NCBI GenBank assembly: GCA_005889285.1
Contig: VBFF01000096.1
Location: forward strand, 1 to 10,250
Direction of reading: 5' to 3'
DNA length: 10,250 nt
DNA from: Chloroflexota bacterium
Lineage (GTDB): Bacteria > Chloroflexota > Dormibacteria > CF-121
Below are positions 5,756 to 10,250 of the stretch, piece after piece (position 1 is the first letter of the stretch; each line of letters begins with the position of its first letter). The notes beneath the pieces were generated by a model, which saw only the letters and a program-made list of their open reading frames with translations, was not told the origin of the DNA and searched no databases. Position numbers and translations under genes: made by a program.

Positions 5756-5781
5756 GGACGTAGCTGTAACCCGCAGCGCAA

Positions 5782-5813
5782 CAAAAAAGCCCCTGCTCTT
5801 GTGAGCAGGGGCT
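5782..5813 (-). terminator. Intrinsic terminator of the H1-like gene
   Basis: A perfect 11-base-pair stem (5788-5798 paired with 5803-5813, core CCCCTGCTC/GAGCAGGGG) has a four-base loop. On the minus strand it is followed directly by six T residues (5788-5783). It begins 14 bases after the stop codon of the H1-like gene. This is a textbook Rho-independent terminator and marks the end of that transcript, separating it from the IPT-like gene. Confidence 0.92.
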
Positions 5814-5827
5814 GACGAGCGACTGGT

Positions 5828-6307
5828 CTAGCGGTTTCCGCCTCCGGGCCAGGTCTGTTCCGGCGGCCGCTCACCGATCTTGATCCGCTCGGCGCCGCCG
5901 CCCGAAGAGCCGGACTCGGACTCGCTGCCCATCCCGGACTCACTGCCGAATCCACCGAACGATGGCATGCTCGGCGGCTCGGCCGGACGGGCCACCGGAC
6001 GTCCACCGCCGACGAACGAGCTCGAGGGTTTGGGGGCCGCCGCGGGCGCCGGGGTTGCGGCGCGGACCGCCGGCCTGGGGGCGGCTTTCGGGGCCGCAGC
6101 CTTGACGGGTGCGGCCTTCCGCTTGGCCGGGGCGCTTCGCTTCGCCGTGGCTCGCTTCGCTGTGGTCTTTTTCGTACCGGACCGCTTCGCCGTGCTCTTC
6201 TTTGCCGTGCTGCGCTTGGCGGTCGACTTCTTGCCCCCGGCCCGCTTGGCCGTCGAGCGCTTCGCGGTCGACTTCTTCTTAGTCGAGGATTTCTTCTTCG
6301 CTGGCAT
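5828..6307 (-). CDS. Histone-H1-like Lys/Ala-rich basic protein with Gly/Ser-rich tail
   Basis: A 159-residue low-complexity protein. Residues 1-65 are Lys/Arg/Ser/Thr/Ala-rich, with seven TAK(R/K) units at about 14, 19, 29, 34, 39, 49 and 54, resembling eukaryotic H1 tails and bacterial H1-like or AlgP-like proteins. Residues about 66-95 are Ala/Pro/Lys-rich. Residues about 96-140 are Gly/Ser/Pro-rich with an acidic GSESESGSSGG stretch, and the end is RIKIGERPPEQTWPGGGNR. The basic half probably binds DNA or RNA without sequence specificity, as known for such tails; a nucleoid role is inferred. There is no signal peptide. The ATG at 6307 is chosen because GGGAGG lies four bases upstream; an in-frame ATG at 6352 lacks this and would add 15 residues. 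The gene has its own promoter (6384-6412) and terminator (5782-5813), so it is a single-gene unit, probably well expressed. Confidence 0.85.
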   Translation of the reverse strand: MPAKKKSSTKKKSTAKRSTAKRAGGKKSTAKRSTAKKSTAKRSGTKKTTAKRATAKRSAPAKRKAAPVKAAAPKAAPRPAVRAATPAPAAAPKPSSSFVGGGRPVARPAEPPSMPSFGGFGSESGMGSESESGSSGGGAERIKIGERPPEQTWPGGGNR

Positions 6308-6383
6308 TTTTCCTCCCTCGGATGCGCGACGCAGAGTTCGCGCGTGGTTCATGCGGATGAGGACCCGCTGCTGTTACCTGCGA

Positions 6384-6412
6384 TTTATAGCATCGGCTCT
6401 CCGCAAAGACAA
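6384..6412 (-). promoter_or_regulatory. Sigma70-type promoter of the H1-like gene
   Basis: On the minus strand, TTGTCT (6412-6407) and TATAAA (6389-6384) are separated by exactly 17 bases. The hexamers match the consensus at four and five of six positions respectively. Predicted transcription starts near 6377, giving a leader of about 70 bases before the ATG at 6307. It is the best two-part promoter I found in the window and lies between the GGT-family stop codon and the H1-like gene. Confidence 0.75.
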
Positions 6413-6432
6413 GCACTTCCCCACGCGCTGGA

Positions 6433-8013
6433 CTAGTAGCCGATGACGCTGCTGGTGCCCGGTCGCGGATCGCCGCCTCCCGTCAGCATCTCGCCCTCGA
6501 TTCGGATGACTTGGGCGGCGCCGCCGGCGGCCCAGTCGCCGATGGGCTCCACGGTGTGACCGCGCTCGCGCAGCGACCGAACGACCGTCTCGCCGAAACG
6601 AGCCTCGACGTTCAGGCTCGAGTCCGACCAGGAGGTCTGGCCGCCCATCGTCCAGCGCGGTGCATCGATCGCGGCCTGAACCGGCATGCCAAGGTCGACG
6701 AGGTTGCTGATCAGCTGCAGGTTGGTCTGGACCTGCCAGAACGACCCAGGCGTCCCGCCGACGACCTGCGGTAGGCCGTTCTGCAACAGCATCCAGGAGT
6801 TCAGCGTGTGTACCGGCCGCTTGCCGGGCGCCAGCAGGTTGGGGCTGTCCGGATCCAGGCTGAAGCAGCCCATCCGATTGTTGAGCAGGATGCCCGTGTC
6901 TCCAGCCACGACGCCGTTCCCGGCGTACAGGCTGTGGATGTACGAAACCACGTTGCGTGCTTCGTCGACCACGCAGAGATATGTCGTGTCGGGATGGGAG
7001 GCCGGTTCGTGCGGCAGGGCGACCGCGCGGTGGAGGTCGATCCGCTGCGCGAGCGCGCGGCCCCGTTCCGCCGCGATCATGTGGTCGACGACGGTGGGGG
7101 AGAACGCGGGATCCCCGACGTGGGTGAGCCGCTCGGTCAGGGCCAGCTTGTGGGCCTCCACTTGCAGGTGAACGCGATCGGCCGGATCGCTCGCGGAATC
7201 GAGCGCCTCGAGGATCTTCAGCGCGATCAGCACGATCAGTCCCTGCGAAACGGGCGGCTGCTCCAGCACGGTCCAACCCCGGTAGCTGGCCTGGATCGGT
7301 TCGAGGACCTCGGTTCGGTGCTCGGCCAGGTCGCGTTTCGCAAAGAGGCCACCCCCCCGGTCGGACGCCGCCACGATCGCCCGGGCGATGGAGCCGCGAT
7401 AGAACGACGCTGCCCCCTCGGCCTGGATGGTCCGCAGGGTGCGGGCAAGGTCCGGCTGCCGGAGCCGGAACCCCGGCTGGGGCGGTCGCCCGTCGGGAAA
7501 GAAGACCGCCCTCGTGTCCGGAAACTCCGCCGCGATCGTCGCCATGGCGGCGTTGTTGCGCGCCTGGCGGGCCGTCAGCGGAAAGCCCGCCTCGGCATAG
7601 GTGATCGCTTCGGCGAGCAGGGTGCCCAGGGGCCGCGTGCCAAAGCGCGCGGCGGCAACCTGCCAGGCGTCGACGATGCCGGGGACACTGGCCGCCAGCC
7701 AGCCGTATTCGGGAATTCGACCGAGGGGCAGGTAGCGGTCGATGGTGCAGTCCTGCGGGGCCGCGCCGCTGCCGTTGATCGCCGTCACCGTCCGCGAGTC
7801 GGCCGACGCCACCAGCATGAAGGCGTCGCCGCCCAGCTGGCCGCTCCATGGCTCGACCACGGTGAGCACCGCCCCGGCCGCGATCGCCGCGTCCATCGCG
7901 TTCCCCCCGTCACGCAGCACCCGGAGCCCGGCCGCGCTCGCGAGCGGGTTGACACTCGCGATCATGCCGTGCGGGGCACGCCGCGCTTCCTGGGCCGGCC
8001 AGCCTCGGTCCAT
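6433..8013 (-). CDS. Gamma-glutamyltransferase-family (Ntn hydrolase) protein, cytoplasmic form
   Basis: A 526-residue protein of the gamma-glutamyltransferase family, which cuts itself at a conserved Thr to form two subunits. The N-terminal block HGMIASVNPLASAAGLRVL, followed by RDGGNAMDAAIA, is typical. The self-processing and catalytic site is PDTTYLCVVD; T343 is the expected nucleophile, with Tyr where most members have His (TTH). AGDTGILLNNRMGCFS and the oxyanion region VVGGTPGS (417-424) are present, as is AIDAPRW. The usual Arg that holds the glutamyl carboxylate (the R of the RETAP-like motif) appears replaced in NGSGAAP (80-86), so the substrate may not be glutathione; acylase-like members also lack it. 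No signal peptide is present, unlike periplasmic GGTs. The ATG overlaps the hydrolase stop as TGATG, so the two genes are coupled. The longer open frame upstream is antisense-free but lies over the hydrolase gene and is a shadow. Confidence 0.88.
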   Translation of the reverse strand: MDRGWPAQEARRAPHGMIASVNPLASAAGLRVLRDGGNAMDAAIAAGAVLTVVEPWSGQLGGDAFMLVASADSRTVTAINGSGAAPQDCTIDRYLPLGRIPEYGWLAASVPGIVDAWQVAAARFGTRPLGTLLAEAITYAEAGFPLTARQARNNAAMATIAAEFPDTRAVFFPDGRPPQPGFRLRQPDLARTLRTIQAEGAASFYRGSIARAIVAASDRGGGLFAKRDLAEHRTEVLEPIQASYRGWTVLEQPPVSQGLIVLIALKILEALDSASDPADRVHLQVEAHKLALTERLTHVGDPAFSPTVVDHMIAAERGRALAQRIDLHRAVALPHEPASHPDTTYLCVVDEARNVVSYIHSLYAGNGVVAGDTGILLNNRMGCFSLDPDSPNLLAPGKRPVHTLNSWMLLQNGLPQVVGGTPGSFWQVQTNLQLISNLVDLGMPVQAAIDAPRWTMGGQTSWSDSSLNVEARFGETVVRSLRERGHTVEPIGDWAAGGAAQVIRIEGEMLTGGGDPRPGTSSVIGY

Positions 8014-8804
8014 CAGTGTGCGTTGAGCCAGTCCAGCACGGTGGCGAACAGGGCATCGTGCTCGAGGTCGACGGTGATCGCATGGCCGGAGCGCTCGAAC
8101 CAGACGAGCTGCTTGTCGGTCGATGCGATGCCGTCCATGATATGGGGCGCGTTGGCGACATCGACCGTCCGGTCGTGGCGGCCATGAGTGATCAGCGCCG
8201 GAGCCGTGATCCTCGACAGCTCGTGGTCGACGACGCGTAGCAGCCTCATCAGGCTCTCGATGCAGACGGTGGGACGGCGGGCGTAGCTGTGGAGCAGGCG
8301 CAGCGCGCTGGGGTCGCCGAGGTCGACGTCGTTTCCGCCCGGCACATGCCAGCGCGATACGTACTTGAGTCCGCGAATCACCTTGAGGCGCCAATCCCGG
8401 AAGTAAGCCGGCGAGCTCATCGCCCCCATGGTGACGATGCCGCGCACCTCGGGATGGGTGGCCGCCAGGTGGAGCGCCAGGGTCCCGCCCAGCGACTGCC
8501 CCCCGACGAATACCTCGGTGCAGTCGCGCGCAAGCTCGGCCAGGGCATCCTCGGCGGTTCGCACCCAATCCGGCCAGCGGGTGGTGGCCATCGCCTCCGG
8601 GGTCAAGCCATGTCCGGCGAGTAACGGTCCCATGACGTCATAGCCGCGCGCGGCAAGGAACTGTCCCATACCGCGCATCTCCGGGGGGGTCCCGGCAAAG
8701 CCGTGGATCAGCAGGACACCCCGCGTCCCACCGCGAAAACGGAATGGCTGCAGTTGCGCCGGCTCAGCCGGGCTGCTCCAGACGGATTTCGTGCTGACTG
8801 CCAT
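8013..8804 (-). CDS. Alpha/beta hydrolase, Est30-type carboxylesterase / monoacylglycerol lipase-like
   Basis: A 263-residue serine hydrolase close in pattern to Bacillus/Geobacillus Est30 carboxylesterase and bacterial monoacylglycerol lipase. VLLIHGFAGTPPEMR (residues 30-44) gives the oxyanion loop. GPLLAGHG (59-66) and the WPDWVRTAEDAL helix are characteristic of this group. The nucleophile elbow is GGQSLGG with S104. The acid is D211 in THGRHD and the histidine is H241 in RSGHAI. It probably hydrolyses short-chain or monoacyl esters in the cytoplasm, as there is no signal peptide. The start is ATG 8804, directly preceded by an in-frame TTG at 8807, on which a TACACT box would start transcription. 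It is the first gene of a two-gene operon with the GGT-family gene and is divergent from the LapA-type gene. Confidence 0.9.
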   Translation of the reverse strand: MAVSTKSVWSSPAEPAQLQPFRFRGGTRGVLLIHGFAGTPPEMRGMGQFLAARGYDVMGPLLAGHGLTPEAMATTRWPDWVRTAEDALAELARDCTEVFVGGQSLGGTLALHLAATHPEVRGIVTMGAMSSPAYFRDWRLKVIRGLKYVSRWHVPGGNDVDLGDPSALRLLHSYARRPTVCIESLMRLLRVVDHELSRITAPALITHGRHDRTVDVANAPHIMDGIASTDKQLVWFERSGHAITVDLEHDALFATVLDWLNAH

Positions 8805-8813
8805 CAAGGTCGC

Positions 8814-8819
8814 AGTGTA
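8814..8819 (-). promoter_or_regulatory. Candidate -10 for a near-leaderless hydrolase transcript
   Basis: On the minus strand TACACT ends seven bases before 8807, the first base of TTG, which is immediately followed by ATG at 8804. The message would have a leader of zero or three bases. No Shine-Dalgarno is visible. The same geometry as at the SDR and rhodanese genes supports it; no clear -35 is seen. Confidence 0.4.
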
Positions 8820-8860
8820 TCGGCCCGCAAGTTCGCGCCGCCGCGTCCGGTTATACGGGC

Positions 8861-8878
8861 CGGGCGAAGACTCGCCCG
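8861..8878. repeat. Perfect short hairpin in the hydrolase/LapA divergent spacer
   Basis: CGGGCGA (8861-8867) and TCGCCCG (8872-8878) form a perfect 7-base-pair stem with a four-base loop, 43 bases before the LapA-type start. A TTATAC box at 8851-8856 lies just upstream, so the hairpin may sit at the start of the LapA-type message. No T-run follows on either strand. It could be a leader structure, a regulator site, or chance in GC-rich DNA. Confidence 0.3.
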
Positions 8879-8921
8879 TCGGTGCGAAACCACTGACCGA
8901 AGCTGGGGGTGTACAGGGCGG

Positions 8922-9242
8922 ATGGCAATCGTCGGGTGGCTCGTGGCGTTGGCGCTGGGTATCGTGCTCGCCCTCTTTTCCGTGGGAAACCAGCAGCCGG
9001 CCGTGATCAATGTACTCGGCGCCACCTACCAGGACATTCCCACCTGGGTCGTCATGCTCGCCTGCGCCGCGATCGGTGCCTTGATGGTGCTCGTCATCAG
9101 CCTCGTCGATCGGGTGCGCTGGTTCATGGCCAGTCGCTTCACCAAGAAAGTTCTCACCGAGCACAAGAAGATGATCATCCAGCGGGACAATCGGATCAGC
9201 GAGTTGGAGCAGGAAGTGCTTCGGCTCCGCGGAGCTGCCTGA
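8922..9242 (+). CDS. LapA/DUF1049-type two-helix membrane protein
   Basis: A 106-residue inner-membrane protein resembling the LapA (YciS) domain family, known in E. coli for partnering LapB in envelope lipopolysaccharide control; in other phyla its role is unclear. Membrane helix 1 is at about 3-21 (IVGWLVALALGIVLALFS). The short external loop NQQPAVINVLGATYQDIP is of the kind typical for this domain, and helix 2 is at about 41-63. A basic stretch and a coiled coil follow (about 75-103, ending ISELEQEVLRLRG), facing the cytoplasm. The ATG at 8922 begins the first helix; a weak AGGGCGG lies directly before it and GGGGG further upstream. The longer frame upstream overlaps the hydrolase gene and lacks family sequence. 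The zinc-ribbon membrane gene follows after 7 bases, so the two form an operon. Confidence 0.85.
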   Translation: MAIVGWLVALALGIVLALFSVGNQQPAVINVLGATYQDIPTWVVMLACAAIGALMVLVISLVDRVRWFMASRFTKKVLTEHKKMIIQRDNRISELEQEVLRLRGAA

Positions 9243-9249
9243 GGCAACG

Positions 9250-9663
9250 ATGACGCTCAAGGCCTGCCCGCAGTGCGGGTATCGCTACAACGCGCCCGAG
9301 AACCAGACGTGCGGGAAGTGCAAGGGCTGGCTCGGTGGCCCGGTGGCGGCGACCGCTGTCCTGGCGCCACCGCGGCGTTCGCTGATCCCTCGCACGCTGC
9401 CCGAGTTTGCCTGCTACCTCCCGGTTCCCATCGGTGCGTTGCTCGGCTTTCCCAACCCGATCGGCGCGGTCTTCGGCCTGCTGATGTCCGCGCTGCTGAT
9501 CAAGGTCGTGCGGCTCGAGATGGAGCGTTTCTCGAGAGGCGTGCTCATCGGCATCGTGATTGCCGGCATCTTCCTGGTCTACCTCCTCTTCCTTTTGATC
9601 TTCGGCACCATCTTCAGCCTGGTCGAACCGCTCATCCAGTCGGCGATGGGGCATAAGTCGTAG
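9250..9663 (+). CDS. Zinc-ribbon membrane protein of unknown function
   Basis: A 137-residue protein. Residues 1-29 form an N-terminal zinc ribbon with ligands C6, C9 (CPQC), C21 and C24 (CGKC). A Pro/Arg linker is followed by hydrophobic segments at about 55-85 (possibly a hairpin around GFPNP) and 98-126. It is probably an inner-membrane protein with the ribbon in the cytoplasm, since the linker before the first helix is basic. The ATG at 9250 has a TGAGG motif five bases upstream, formed partly from the preceding stop codon. The seven-base gap to the LapA-type gene implies co-transcription and perhaps a shared complex. I recognise no named family. Confidence 0.8.
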   Translation: MTLKACPQCGYRYNAPENQTCGKCKGWLGGPVAATAVLAPPRRSLIPRTLPEFACYLPVPIGALLGFPNPIGAVFGLLMSALLIKVVRLEMERFSRGVLIGIVIAGIFLVYLLFLLIFGTIFSLVEPLIQSAMGHKS

Positions 9664-9675
9664 CGGCCGTTGTCG

Positions 9676-10250
9676 GTGTCCCCGCGCCGGCGGCTGCTGA
9701 TTCATGCAGGGCTTTTGTTCGCCCTCATCGTTGCGGCTCTGCCCGGTGCGCTCGGCTCAGTGCCGGCCCGGCCTTCAGCGCCTAGCCGTCACCTCAGGGC
9801 CACGTCCCTCGCATCACCGCCGGCCACGGTGGCAACTCGCCCGACCGTGCCGCTCGCGATGTCGCTTGACATGGCCGCCGGGCAGATGATGGCCGCCAGT
9901 TTCGGTGGACCGAACATCACCGATGGGTTGCGCTGGATGGCGCGGAAGACCGCGTCGAGCGTGCCGGTGCCGCTGGAGCTACCCGTCTTGACGGCCCCTT
10001 CGTCGATGAGCGACACCTCCGCGCTGCTCGAGAGTCCGCTTTGCGAATGCACCTGGACGTCCTTGAGGGCGTACCGTCCCGGCGTGGCTCGCCCCAAGGC
10101 CTCGTCGACCGCCAGCTTCAGATCCTCGGCATACAGGACGCGCTTGCGCTCGGCGAGGCTCATGACCAGCGAGTACACCGATCCGAGCTGCTGCTCCTCC
10201 AGCTGGATGCCCATCGCCGCCAGCTCCTCGGCCAGCCGGCGGCGCCCCGC
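9676..10250 (+). CDS. Possible start of a secreted protein, conflicting with leuA
   Basis: A frame opens with GTG at 9676, 12 bases after the zinc-ribbon membrane gene, and stays open to the window edge. Its first 30 residues look like a real signal peptide: basic SPRRR, then a hydrophobic run LLIHAGLLFALIVAALPGALG. A Pro/Ser/Ala-rich stretch follows, and then MSLDMAAGQMMAASFGG (about residues 63-79), which weakly recalls the GQ-M/L-hhhhF start of glycoside hydrolase family 3 domains. From about 9926 onward it is antisense to clearly conserved leuA sequence and reads as a shadow. So either only the first about 250 bases belong to this gene, joined to leuA by rearrangement or misassembly, or the whole frame is chance. 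No Shine-Dalgarno is present. Confidence 0.25.
   Translation, partial: MSPRRRLLIHAGLLFALIVAALPGALGSVPARPSAPSRHLRATSLASPPATVATRPTVPLAMSLDMAAGQMMAASFGGPNITDGLRWMARKTASSVPVPLELPVLTAPSSMSDTSALLESPLCECTWTSLRAYRPGVARPKASSTASFRSSAYRTRLRSARLMTSEYTDPSCCSSSWMPIAASSSASRRRP
9789..10250 (-). CDS. leuA: 2-isopropylmalate synthase, C-terminal part (cut by window edge, abnormal end)
   Basis: The last 153 residues of a LeuA-type enzyme, which condenses acetyl-CoA with 2-oxoisovalerate in leucine synthesis and is feedback-inhibited by leucine through its C-terminal domain. The linker helices are clear: GRRRLAEELAAMGIQL, then SLAERKRVLYAEDL, matching the LeuA subdomain that reads ADRKKxVxDEDL. The first beta-beta-beta-alpha unit of the regulatory domain follows: YALKDVQVHSQSG, SSSAEVSLID, then SSSGTGTLDAVFRAIQR. 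After residue R at about 9929 the expected second unit (about 50 residues, with a GRGxSxDIxEAS-type motif) cannot be recognised in any minus-strand frame. Instead about 46 unrelated residues lead to TGA at 9789. Leucine regulation could therefore be altered, or the sequence is chimeric here. The catalytic domain is outside the window. Confidence 0.75.
   Translation of the reverse strand, partial: AGRRRLAEELAAMGIQLEEQQLGSVYSLVMSLAERKRVLYAEDLKLAVDEALGRATPGRYALKDVQVHSQSGLSSSAEVSLIDEGAVKTGSSSGTGTLDAVFRAIQRNPSVMFGPPKLAAIICPAAMSSDIASGTVGRVATVAGGDARDVALR

Noticed and set aside
6120..6300. Tandem DNA repeat or CRISPR-like array
   Set aside because: The repeated units encode the TAK(R/K) repeats of the H1-like protein, are irregular in length, and have no spacers.
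6808..8187. 459-residue plus-strand frame opposite the GGT-family gene
   Set aside because: It is antisense to a gene with full-length family motifs; its own translation is Arg/Gly/His-rich with no recognisable domain.
8014..8568. N-terminal extension of the GGT-family frame
   Set aside because: The extension overlaps the esterase gene completely, is Arg/Pro/His-rich shadow sequence, and the TGATG overlap gives a natural start at 8013.
8805..9260. Upstream extension of the esterase frame over the LapA-type gene
   Set aside because: The sequence before ATG 8804 is antisense to the LapA-type gene and lacks family similarity; the Est30-like core begins just after 8804.

Overview
This is a GC-rich bacterial chromosomal segment of ordinary, densely packed genes on both strands. 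I see no rRNA, tRNA, CRISPR array, insertion sequence or phage genes, and no gene-free stretch over 300 bases. GTG starts are very common (sbcD-like, WYL regulator, cupin, UDG-like, rhodanese, rmuC, probably the SDR). Several genes appear to have no untranslated leader. Together with the gene content (WYL regulator, Fe-S UDG-like protein, rmuC, a lysine/alanine-rich H1-like protein), this fits a high-GC soil-type bacterium, for example in or near Chloroflexota/Dormibacterota or Actinomycetota. The phylum is an inference from style only.

Layout, left to right. (1) 1-193, minus: the first 64 codons of an SbcD/Mre11-type nuclease, divergent from a WYL-domain regulator (334-1305, plus). A palindrome and a perfect TATAAT lie between them. 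The regulator is translationally coupled to a small cupin gene (1308-1673). (2) 1675-3439, minus: a UDG-superfamily protein, a 69-residue zinc-ribbon protein overlapping it by four bases (ATGA), and an SDR-fold protein whose catalytic Tyr and Lys are missing. (3) 3500-5042, plus: a single-domain rhodanese, then rmuC. (4) 5173-6307, minus: a small secreted, C-terminally anchored IPT/TIG-like protein, and upstream of it a histone-H1-like basic protein with its own good promoter and a textbook intrinsic terminator. (5) 6433-8804, minus: a two-gene operon of an Est30-type carboxylesterase/monoacylglycerol-lipase-like hydrolase followed by a gamma-glutamyltransferase-family protein (TGATG overlap). 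(6) 8922-9663, plus: a LapA-type membrane protein followed by a zinc-ribbon membrane protein. (7) 9789-10250, minus: the C-terminal part of 2-isopropylmalate synthase. The second half of its regulatory domain is not recognisable, and it overlaps a plus-strand frame that begins with a convincing signal peptide.

How the genes relate: four are genome-maintenance types (SbcD-like nuclease, UDG-like protein, RmuC, and an H1-like DNA binder), and WYL regulators include DNA-damage regulators, so a loose DNA-repair neighbourhood is possible. They are in separate transcription units, however, and I do not claim a single system. The most distinctive points are the repeated TANNNT-N6-start arrangement at three unrelated genes (leaderless mRNAs), the SDR and UDG homologues with altered active-site motifs, and the suspicious leuA 3' end.
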